Source: Patescibacteria group bacterium UBA6102 (lineage in GTDB: Bacteria; Patescibacteriota; Minisyncoccia; Minisyncoccales; UBA5738). Taken from it: a stretch of DNA of 6,452 nt. A program made the translations under genes and the position numbers. The stretch's first letter is position 1, and each line of letters begins with the position of its first letter. Under the pieces are notes generated by a model. That model worked only from the letters and a program-made list of their open reading frames with translations, made no database searches and had not been told where the DNA came from. The stretch spans positions 10,535-16,986 of the forward strand of contig DIWQ01000054.1 of assembly GCA_002423555.1 (NCBI GenBank), read 5' to 3'. Positions 1-4,904 of the stretch are shown here, piece after piece.

Positions 1-24
1 AATAATCAATAATCAATAATCAAT
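1..24 (+). repeat. AATAATC heptamer tandem repeat before the first gene
   Basis: Three direct copies of AATAATC followed by AAT run from the window edge to the base before the first ATG, so the array may extend further left. It contains no Shine-Dalgarno motif, so the first gene either starts translation without one or has an AT-rich unstructured leader. The same AATAATCAA string lies just upstream of the antitoxin start (1971-1979). The repeat itself is directly visible; any role is unknown. Confidence 0.75.
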
Positions 25-687
25 ATGGCATTACAACCGTTCACGGATAATTTCGCCGACAACAGCACCGAAGCCGGATTCCAATTCACGTTTTTTTGCG
101 CGATCTGCAACGAGGGCTACAAAACGAAATTCATTGAATCCAAAACCTATAACAAAGGCAAATTGTTGAAAGGCATCGGCGGCCTGATCGGGGCGGCGGC
201 GCAGATTGCCGGCAAATATAATGTCGGTTACGGCGTGGATCGGGGAATGGACGCGATCGGCGAAAGATTCAACGGCATGAGCCCGGAATGGCAAAAAGAA
301 CACGACAAAGCGTTTGAACAGGCGCAATCCGAGGCCAAGGCGCATTTCCATCGCTGTCCCCAGTGCACCCAATGGGTGTGCGAAAACGATTGGAACGAAC
401 AGGATAATCTTTGCACTCGGTGCGCGCCGCGCGAGAATGTCCAGATTGCGTCGGCGCGGGCCAAGAAAAAAGCGGCCGATATTGACGCCAAAGCCGCCGC
501 CGCGAAAGTGTTCACCGGCGAGATTGAGGCCAAACAAACGCTGTGCCCCAAGTGTGGCAAGCCCGCCGGCACCGGCAAGTTCTGCAATAATTGCGGCCAG
601 TCGTTGGCAATGGCGGTTTGCGAAAAATGCGGTGCCAAAAATCCCGCCGGCACCGCCTTTTGCGGCGAATGCGGCAAAAAACTGTAA
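25..687 (+). CDS. Zinc-ribbon protein with C-terminal double zinc ribbon
   Basis: This is a 220-residue protein rich in paired cysteines. The N-terminal part has CAIC (Cys25/28), a Gly/Ala-rich segment at about 45-63 that is too weak to call a membrane helix, and then a second cluster, CPQC (111/114), Cys119 and CTRC (130/133), preceded by His107 and His109. An Ala/Lys-rich probable helical linker (about 141-170) leads to two textbook zinc ribbons: CPKCG/CNNCG (174-190) and CEKCG/CGECG (199-216). The layout resembles a widespread bacterial family usually annotated only as 'zinc ribbon domain-containing protein', whose members share an opening like MALQPFTDNFAD and the central HFHxCPxC motif. 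No enzymatic residues are evident. Structural zinc binding and protein or nucleic-acid contact are likely, and the cellular role is unknown. The ATG at 25 opens the frame right after the AATAATC repeat. There is no signal peptide, so it should be cytoplasmic. The next gene starts 44 bp downstream. Confidence 0.88.
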   Translation: MALQPFTDNFADNSTEAGFQFTFFCAICNEGYKTKFIESKTYNKGKLLKGIGGLIGAAAQIAGKYNVGYGVDRGMDAIGERFNGMSPEWQKEHDKAFEQAQSEAKAHFHRCPQCTQWVCENDWNEQDNLCTRCAPRENVQIASARAKKKAADIDAKAAAAKVFTGEIEAKQTLCPKCGKPAGTGKFCNNCGQSLAMAVCEKCGAKNPAGTAFCGECGKKL

Positions 688-698
688 GCATTAAATCA

Positions 699-721
699 TT
701 CAGAGGGTTAGACCCTCTGAA
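699..721. repeat. Perfect palindrome with GGGT-N3-ACCC core, upstream copy
   Basis: TTCAGAGGGT (699-708) and ACCCTCTGAA (712-721) are perfect inverse complements around a TAG triloop, giving a 10-bp stem. It lies 11 bp after the zinc-ribbon stop codon and ends 10 bp before the next ATG, so in the transcript it would sit where a ribosome-binding site is expected. It is followed by an A-rich run rather than a T-tract, so it is a poor terminator on the + strand. A second palindrome with the same inner GGGT-N3-ACCC core follows the next gene (1834-1852). The pairing suggests a dispersed REP-like element, which is an inference. Confidence 0.75.
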
Positions 722-731
722 AATTAAAAAG

Positions 732-1823
732 ATGAAACCAAAAATTTTGATTTTGCTTGCCGCCGTTTTGTTGGCGATCGCCGCCGCAGGTTTTCTTTGG
801 ATGTCGGCGCGGAAAATGGCGCCGTCGTCCGAGAACATGCCGTCGCCGGTGTCTAATGACGGAGATGAAACGCCGCCTGCGGCGCCGGAGCCGCAAACCA
901 TTGCGCCATTGCGCCTGGATTACGAATTGAAGAATTTCGGTCCCGGGCAAAACATTACCCTTTCTTATTTTTTTGAAAAAAAACAAACATGCGCTCGCGG
1001 CGCCGCTTATCTGGGCGTGGCGAAACTGGTGTCATTGGACGGCCGGTTTAACAACCAATATGCAAAGCTGGCCGCCTATGAAGATAACGGCGAATTGGGC
1101 CTCAGCACCTGGACCAACGAAGGAAGCTTGGCGTTTGACGACGCGGCTCCGTATTTTAACGAGATGAACGTGCCGCTGTTCGTGAGCGAATTGTTTATCG
1201 CCGCGGGCAAGAACTTCAACGATGAAGAATATTGGCGCTCGGGTGCTCCGGTGATTTTAAAAGACGTGGTTTTCGGCCGGTCAAAAGGAAATTATTCAAT
1301 AATCTATCAGGGCGAGGATGCCGCCGCGGCGATTCCCTGCACCAAATTCAAGATTGTTGGCAAGACTACGAATATGGACGGGTATTTCAATGTCTGCGTG
1401 GTAAAAAAGATCAACGAGGTCAATCTGCCGTTTATGGTGTATATGGAATTTGAGAATGAACAGGGGCCGCAATGGCAATTGAAGAATGCGGCGAAGGAGG
1501 AGAGCGGCATTGCCTGGACGCCGCAATGTTTGGAAGCGGTTCAATGCCCTTACATTGCCGAACCCGCGGCGGCCGAGAGAAGCCGGTGCGCCGGGCAGAT
1601 TGAGCCCAAAAACGATTCAAACGGATGCGTTGAAGAATACCGGTGCGTGTCCGAAACCGATCAGGCCAAGGAGGCGATTATGCGCACGCAAAATCCGGAT
1701 TGCGCGATTGACCAAAAACTTTTGGAAAAATATCTCGCCTGCCGCAAAAACAACCAGCCCAATTATGACCCGGTAAAATATGGCGATGGCGGTTGTTTGC
1801 AGGATATCAACTGCCGCCCCTGA
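732..1823 (+). CDS. Exported membrane-anchored Cys-rich protein, unknown function
   Basis: This is a 363-residue protein that I cannot assign to a named family. Lys2 and Lys4 precede a hydrophobic helix (about 5-24), which is a signal peptide or uncleaved N-terminal anchor. No lipobox cysteine is present, so anchoring by the helix is more likely than lipidation. A Pro/Ser/Glu-rich linker (30-60) leads to a mixed alpha/beta-looking body (about 60-260) with Cys87, 203 and 222. The C-terminal 100 residues carry nine of the twelve cysteines, including three Cys-x5-Cys units: CLEAVQC (266-272), CVEEYRC (299-305) and CLQDINC (355-361). All cysteines lie beyond the membrane helix and their number is even, which suits extracytoplasmic disulfides. 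The stretch DSNGCVEEYRC resembles a motif I recall from exported Patescibacteria proteins. I chose the ATG at 732 because the frame upstream to 591 overlaps the zinc-ribbon gene and reads as Arg-rich shadow sequence. Function is unknown; adhesion or envelope binding is only a guess. Confidence 0.85.
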   Translation: MKPKILILLAAVLLAIAAAGFLWMSARKMAPSSENMPSPVSNDGDETPPAAPEPQTIAPLRLDYELKNFGPGQNITLSYFFEKKQTCARGAAYLGVAKLVSLDGRFNNQYAKLAAYEDNGELGLSTWTNEGSLAFDDAAPYFNEMNVPLFVSELFIAAGKNFNDEEYWRSGAPVILKDVVFGRSKGNYSIIYQGEDAAAAIPCTKFKIVGKTTNMDGYFNVCVVKKINEVNLPFMVYMEFENEQGPQWQLKNAAKEESGIAWTPQCLEAVQCPYIAEPAAAERSRCAGQIEPKNDSNGCVEEYRCVSETDQAKEAIMRTQNPDCAIDQKLLEKYLACRKNNQPNYDPVKYGDGGCLQDINCRP

Positions 1824-1833
1824 TATGTTTTTC

Positions 1834-1852
1834 AAAAGGGTCGGACCCTTTT
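1834..1852. repeat. Palindrome with GGGT-N3-ACCC core, downstream copy
   Basis: AAAAGGGT (1834-1841) and ACCCTTTT (1845-1852) form an 8-bp perfect stem around a CGG triloop, starting 10 bp after the stop codon of the exported-protein gene. The core GGGT-N3-ACCC, including the 3-base loop length, matches the palindrome at 699-721, while the outer stem bases differ. The TTTT on the 3' arm could assist termination, but a better terminator follows immediately. A REP-like repeat family is possible. Confidence 0.7.
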
Positions 1853-1855
1853 AGC

Positions 1856-1882
1856 AAAAATCCCTTTTGCCAGGGATTTTTT
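1856..1882. terminator. Intrinsic terminator after the exported-protein gene
   Basis: AAAAATCCCT (1856-1865) pairs perfectly with AGGGATTTTT (1872-1881) around the six-base loop TTTGCC, giving a 10-bp stem whose 3' arm runs into a six-T tract (1877-1882). The A-run on the 5' side makes the element symmetrical, so it could also stop transcription arriving on the - strand. It separates the exported-protein gene from the toxin-antitoxin promoter. Confidence 0.85.
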
Positions 1883-1913
1883 AGCGGTTGGCAATGAGGC
1901 TTCGTAAATTGTT

Positions 1914-1952
1914 AATATTTTTTACATAGTGCTTGACAAAATATTTTACATA
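1914..1952. promoter_or_regulatory. Possible operator: paired TTTTACATA direct repeats
   Basis: TTTTACATA occurs at 1920-1928 and again at 1944-1952, 24 bp apart, each preceded by AATATT or AATA sequence. The first copy ends four bases before the -35 box and the second lies inside the promoter spacer, overlapping a perfect AAAATATTTT palindrome (1938-1947). This is a natural place for the downstream HTH antitoxin to bind and repress its own operon, as antitoxins commonly do. The repeats are visible; their use as an operator is inferred. Confidence 0.4.
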
Positions 1953-1961
1953 AATTAGAAT
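1933..1961 (+). promoter_or_regulatory. Sigma-70-type promoter of the toxin-antitoxin operon
   Basis: A consensus -35 box TTGACA (1933-1938) is followed by a 17-bp spacer and a -10 box TAGAAT (1956-1961), five of six bases matching TATAAT. Transcription would begin near 1968, leaving a leader of about 16 bases before the antitoxin ATG at 1984 with no Shine-Dalgarno motif. It is the strongest promoter match I found in the window and makes the cassette independent of the upstream genes. Confidence 0.8.
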
Positions 1962-1983
1962 TAAGACAACAATAATCAACACG

Positions 1984-2763
1984 ATGAATCCAAATTATAT
2001 CAAAAAACTGAGGGAAAAGAATCAGCTGACCCAGGAATATCTTGCGGCCCAAATCGGTGTTTCGCGGCCGACCTATGCGCAAATCGAACAAGGCCAGCGT
2101 GGCCTGACTGTGACCGAGGCCAAAAAAATGGCGGATATTTTCAGTTTGGCGCTGGATGATTTTTTGGCGGAAAAAAATTTAACGGTCAATATCAAACCGG
2201 ATAAAAAATCCAAAAATAAAAGCAACGATATCAGGATTGATATTCCACAAGAATATGCCGATAAATTTCGCGAAGTTTTATTGTATATTCTTAAAAAGAT
2301 CGGCGGCAAACCCAATGTCGGTATGACGGTTTTATATAAAATTCTGTATTTTATTGATTTTGATTATTATGAAAAATACGAGGAACAATTGATGGGCGCG
2401 CTGTATATAAAAAACAATTTCGGGCCGACGCCGGTGATGTTTGAAGGGATTATGCGGGATTTGGTCAAGGAGAACAAAGTTGAGCCGATAAAAAGCAAAT
2501 TCTACCAATATCCGCAAACAAAATATATCATCAATCCAAAAGTTGAGCCGGATTTGAGCGTGATTGACGGACGGGAGAAAGAGCATATCGATTGGGAGCT
2601 TGAACGCTTGTCGGATATGACCGCGAACGAAATTTCAAATTTGTCGCATAAAGATGTTCCTTGGATGATGGGCGAATTGGGCAAGCCGATGCATTACGAA
2701 GCGGTATTTTACCGGACAGATGACACTTCGGTAAGAAAATACGATGGCGAAGATTCGCTATAG
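1984..2763 (+). CDS. HTH + Panacea (DUF4065) antitoxin, PanA-like
   Basis: This is a 259-residue two-domain protein. Residues 5-60 form a Cro/C1-type (XRE, HTH_3) helix-turn-helix: IKKLREKNQLTQEYLA, then IGVSRPTYAQIEQGQRG and the usual ADIFSLALDDFL tail. After a Lys-rich linker (70-85), residues about 95-240 match the Panacea/DUF4065 fold. Hallmarks are LLYILKKIGG, a V-x-MTVLYKILYFIDFDYYEK helix, LMGALYIKNNFGPTP (141-150 being YIKNNFGPTP) and a late Leu/Ser-rich helix. Panacea domains are established antitoxin modules that neutralise many unrelated toxins; the Caulobacter antitoxin SocA also belongs to DUF4065. Here the HTH presumably represses the operon promoter at 1933-1961. The last 20 bp overlap the toxin gene, indicating coupled translation and near-certain pairing. 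Local base composition is AT-richer than the flanking genes (18 G/C of 60 at 2341-2400). The ATG at 1984 fits the HTH start exactly. Confidence 0.9.
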   Translation: MNPNYIKKLREKNQLTQEYLAAQIGVSRPTYAQIEQGQRGLTVTEAKKMADIFSLALDDFLAEKNLTVNIKPDKKSKNKSNDIRIDIPQEYADKFREVLLYILKKIGGKPNVGMTVLYKILYFIDFDYYEKYEEQLMGALYIKNNFGPTPVMFEGIMRDLVKENKVEPIKSKFYQYPQTKYIINPKVEPDLSVIDGREKEHIDWELERLSDMTANEISNLSHKDVPWMMGELGKPMHYEAVFYRTDDTSVRKYDGEDSL

Positions 2764-3124
2764 CTTGACTGGTCCGTTTGAGGCAGATTTAAAGCGCTTG
2801 TTGAAACGCTATGGTTCTTTGCTTGCCGATATTGAAAAGGCAAAAGTTTATGCCATGGAGGCTTATCATCTAAATTTGATTGATAGGCGGGCCATTTTCC
2901 CGATCCGGGGGTTTTGCTTTGATAATGTCATCGTTTGCAAGTTAAAAAAATTTGCCTGCAAATCATTGAAAAATCGGGGAAATCGGAGCGGCATCAGGAT
3001 TATTTATGCGTTTTATCCAGCCGAACCAAAAATCGAATTCATCGAAATTTATCACAAATCCGACCAAGCCAACGAAGACAAATCCCGCATCAAAGAATAC
3101 CTGAAACAAAAACAACAAAAATAA
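2744..3124 (+). CDS. RelE/ParE-superfamily toxin (probable mRNA interferase)
   Basis: This is a 126-residue basic protein whose gene overlaps the antitoxin by 20 bp in another frame, without a Shine-Dalgarno motif, so translation probably reinitiates from the antitoxin. An N-terminal helical region (11-45) precedes a beta-rich C-terminal half. The tell-tale segment is K73-SLK, then SGIRIIYAFYP (82-92), IEFIEIYHKSDQ (97-108) and a closing helix. This is the RelE/YafQ/HigB-type pattern of a basic strand, an RIIY strand and a final strand ending in YHKSD. Candidate active-site residues are Lys73/Lys76, Arg85, Tyr88, Tyr103, His104 and Lys105, by analogy only. Family members usually cut mRNA in the ribosomal A site, while ParE relatives instead poison gyrase. 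The basic and Tyr/His residues favour the ribonuclease reading. It is somewhat longer than the typical 85-110 residues. Pairing with an upstream Panacea antitoxin supports the toxin role. Confidence 0.82.
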   Translation: MAKIRYSLTGPFEADLKRLLKRYGSLLADIEKAKVYAMEAYHLNLIDRRAIFPIRGFCFDNVIVCKLKKFACKSLKNRGNRSGIRIIYAFYPAEPKIEFIEIYHKSDQANEDKSRIKEYLKQKQQK

Positions 3125-3136
3125 CTCGTAAAAAGT

Positions 3137-3571
3137 ATGCAAAATCTGCCCGATGAAAACACAAAAAGGTTTGCGGCGGTGCTGAATAAAAAGATTGAAA
3201 TAGGGAGATTAATGAACGCACTGGGACATATGACCGCAGGTTTAGCAGGGGGGGTTGGGTTGCGGGATGAGCTGTGTTTTTTGCAGTATGAAGATAAAAA
3301 CGGCGGCAAGCATCCCAATATTTCTCATTTCCCATTTATTGTTTTGCAAGCTGATAATTCCAACAAGATCCGCGCGGTGCGCAATGAGGCGCTCAAAAGA
3401 AATATTCCGTTTGTTGATTTTACTTCCACGATGGCTATCGGCACTTCCGAACAGCAAATGTTTGCTACTGGGGAAACTTTGGAAACAAATTTGGAATATT
3501 ATGGTATTTGTCTGTTTGGCAAGACTATGGAATTAAAAGAGATTACCGGAAGATTGTCGTTATTTCGATAA
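3137..3571 (+). CDS. DUF2000 family protein (peptidyl-tRNA hydrolase II-like)
   Basis: This 144-residue protein matches DUF2000 along its length. KRFAAVLNKKI (10-20) is the first strand, followed by LMNALGHMTAGLAG (25-38) with the conserved Asn27/Ala28 and His31 helix. FIVLQADNSNKIRAVRNEA (67-85) is next, then PFVDFTSTM (91-99), the EQ pair at 105-106, a YYGICLFGK strand (121-129), and an EITGRLSLF end. DUF2000 proteins share the fold of type II peptidyl-tRNA hydrolases, but no reaction has been firmly established for the group to my knowledge. The gene starts 12 bp after the toxin stop with no promoter or terminator between, so it is probably the third gene of the toxin-antitoxin operon. Whether it acts on peptidyl-tRNA or in the toxin pathway is speculation. 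The last codons lie inside a structured element (3542-3622), yet the protein ends where family members normally end, so it does not look truncated. Confidence 0.85.
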   Translation: MQNLPDENTKRFAAVLNKKIEIGRLMNALGHMTAGLAGGVGLRDELCFLQYEDKNGGKHPNISHFPFIVLQADNSNKIRAVRNEALKRNIPFVDFTSTMAIGTSEQQMFATGETLETNLEYYGICLFGKTMELKEITGRLSLFR

Positions 3572-3622
3572 CGATTTAAAAATAAACTATCTCGGGGTAA
3601 AGCCCTGGGGTATTCCGGTAAT
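3542..3622 (+). other. Potential three-way-junction structure at the cassette end
   Basis: ATTACCGGA (3542-3550) and TCCGGTAAT (3614-3622) are a perfect 9-bp inverted repeat 63 bp apart. Between them lie two hairpins. TCGTTAT/ATAACGA (3557-3563 with 3568-3574) closes a TTCG loop. CTCGGGGT/GCCCTGGG (3591-3598 with 3602-3609) closes an AAA loop; it needs three G-U pairs and so forms only in + strand RNA. Together they give a three-way junction spanning the last DUF2000 codons and the start of the intergenic region. It could be a transcript end structure, a mobile-element remnant or chance. The arms are visible; the combined fold is inferred. Confidence 0.45.
3557..3574 (+). terminator. Hairpin over the DUF2000 stop codon, weak terminator
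   Basis: A 7-bp perfect stem with a stable-type TTCG tetraloop includes the TAA stop codon of the DUF2000 gene. Only TTT, then A-rich sequence, follows, so it is a weak intrinsic terminator or a 3'-end stabilising hairpin rather than a canonical one. It is the inner hairpin of the larger structure at 3542-3622. Confidence 0.4.
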
Positions 3623-3669
3623 TGAACAAACCGATGATAAGTGATGTAGTTTATGTTAAAGTAATTTGT

Positions 3670-4782
3670 ATGGATAATGAGAATGGCCGGATAAAGATCG
3701 GGGATTTGGGGTATGATGAGTTTTTTGAGGCTGAGCGGCAGAAGATGGGGCTTGGCGTTTTTGAGGTGGCGCGGGTGATCGCCGAATACAAAGAATTGTA
3801 TCGGGTTAAAAATGCGGCGGGCGAATATCTGGCCAAAATTACCGGCAAACAAATCTTTAACGCGGCGTCCCGGGAAGACTTCCCGGCGGTGGGCGATTGG
3901 GTGGCGATCAGTCCGATTAACAGCGAACAGGCGGTGATTGAAGGAGTGCTTCCGAGAAAAACGGTGATTAAGAGAAAAGCATGCGCGAAAAACGATATTC
4001 AGATTATCGCGGCCAATATTGATGTCGCGCTGGTGGTGCAGGCGATGGACGGCGATTACAGCTTGAACCGGTTTGAGAGGTATTTTGCCATCAGCCGCGG
4101 CGGCGGCGTGATACCGGCGGTCGTTTTGAATAAAACAGACCTGATATCAAAAGAGGAATTGGATTCAAAAATTTACGAAATCAAACGCCGGTTTGGGGAT
4201 ATTGATATTATTGCCACCAGCACGATAACGAAAACGGGGTTGGATGGATTGAGGAATTATATCGCCGCCGGGAAAACCTATTGCTTTTTGGGATCCTCGG
4301 GCGTGGGGAAATCCACTTTGATTAACAAGCTGATCGGCAAAGAGGCGATAAAAACCAGCGCGGTAAGCGTTGATACGGACCGGGGCCGGCACACCACCAC
4401 CGGCCGGGAAATGTATTTTCTTGGTAACAATAGTTCGGCTCCGCGCGCTATAAATGGAATTGTGATTGATAATCCGGGAATGAGAGAGGTGGGCATGGCC
4501 GATGCGGCCGCGGGGATTGAAGATGCGTTCGGCAAAATCGCCGCATTGGCCAAGGAATGCAAATATGCCGACTGCACGCACGTCCGCGAGCCGGGGTGCG
4601 CGGTGTTGGCGGCGCGGGCGGCGGGCCGGCTGGAGGCCGAAATTTACGATAATTATGTTGGTTTAAAAAAGGAGGCTGATTATTACGAGATGACCGACCT
4701 TGAAAAAAGGGAAAAAGACCGGCAGTTCGGGAAATTTGTCAATCTTGCCAAACAGCAAGTCAAAAAATACAAAGGTAAGTGA
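3670..4782 (+). CDS. rsgA: RsgA, ribosome small-subunit-dependent GTPase
   Basis: This is a 370-residue circularly permuted GTPase that works in late 30S subunit maturation. It has an N-terminal OB-fold region (about 30-110, with SREDFPAVGDWVAI). The G motifs come in permuted order: G4 NKTD (154-157), G1 P-loop GSSGVGKS (208-215), the RHTTT G2 region (240-244) and G3 DNPG (267-270). The C-terminal zinc site is Cys297-x4-Cys302-x-His304-x5-Cys310 in CKYADCTHVREPGC. All of this defines RsgA/YjeQ/EngC. G3 reads DNPG where most homologues have DTPG. A basic Lys-rich tail closes the protein. I chose the ATG at 3670 because family-like sequence begins shortly after it (IGDLGYDEFFE). Extension to ATG 3634 or TTG 3622 would add 12 or 16 atypical residues and, for TTG, overlap the 3542-3622 inverted repeat. 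No Shine-Dalgarno motif is seen; a leaderless or AT-rich start is possible. It is separated from the toxin-antitoxin cassette by 98 bp. Confidence 0.95.
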   Translation: MDNENGRIKIGDLGYDEFFEAERQKMGLGVFEVARVIAEYKELYRVKNAAGEYLAKITGKQIFNAASREDFPAVGDWVAISPINSEQAVIEGVLPRKTVIKRKACAKNDIQIIAANIDVALVVQAMDGDYSLNRFERYFAISRGGGVIPAVVLNKTDLISKEELDSKIYEIKRRFGDIDIIATSTITKTGLDGLRNYIAAGKTYCFLGSSGVGKSTLINKLIGKEAIKTSAVSVDTDRGRHTTTGREMYFLGNNSSAPRAINGIVIDNPGMREVGMADAAAGIEDAFGKIAALAKECKYADCTHVREPGCAVLAARAAGRLEAEIYDNYVGLKKEADYYEMTDLEKREKDRQFGKFVNLAKQQVKKYKGK

Positions 4783-4819
4783 TTCTGCGTATCGTCCGAT
4801 AATTCCCTTTAATTCTAAC

Positions 4820-4839
4820 CCCGGTGAGTGAGTCCCGGG
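4820..4839. other. GC-rich hairpin after rsgA
   Basis: CCCGG (4820-4824) pairs with CCGGG (4835-4839) around a ten-base loop. No T-tract follows directly, so this alone is not a terminator. It contains one copy of the CCGGTGAG octamer (4821-4828), repeated at 4881-4888 just upstream of the ATPase start. Role unknown. Confidence 0.35.
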
Positions 4840-4846
4840 ACAGAGC

Positions 4847-4869
4847 AATCGCCAGATTGGCAATTTTTT
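4847..4869 (+). terminator. Probable rsgA terminator
   Basis: AATCGCCA (4847-4854) pairs with TGGCAATT (4858-4865) around a GAT triloop. There are seven pairs, with a single C-A mismatch inside the stem. The T-run 4864-4869 continues beyond the stem, giving a terminator-like end between rsgA and the ATPase gene. The short, imperfect stem keeps confidence moderate. Confidence 0.45.
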
Positions 4870-4904
4870 GATAAAATTAACCGGTGAGGGAAAATAAAAA
4901 CTTT

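Noticed and set aside
31..537. 168-codon open frame on the - strand
   Set aside because: It is complementary to the zinc-ribbon gene, whose paired CxxC motifs make the + strand reading certain.
591..731. Upstream extension of the exported-protein frame from an ATG at 591
   Set aside because: It overlaps the zinc-ribbon gene in another frame, reads as Arg-rich shadow sequence and would hide the clear N-terminal membrane helix that starts at 732.
1494..1500. Strong Shine-Dalgarno-like AAGGAGG
   Set aside because: It lies inside the exported-protein gene, encoding Lys-Glu-Glu, with no suitable start codon and no plausible open frame just downstream.
3591..3609. Third copy of the GGGT-N3-ACCC palindrome
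   Set aside because: It has GGGGT-AAA-GCCC and pairs only with G-U wobbles, so it is not the same DNA palindrome. It is kept only as a hairpin of the 3542-3622 element.
3652..3662. Promoter directly before rsgA (TATGTT or TAAAGT as -10)
   Set aside because: No -35 match lies at acceptable spacing, so I could not support a promoter there.
3622..3669. Longer RsgA start at TTG 3622 or ATG 3634
   Set aside because: The added residues do not resemble RsgA N-termini, and TTG overlaps the 3614-3622 arm of the inverted repeat. ATG 3670 is preferred, though not proven.
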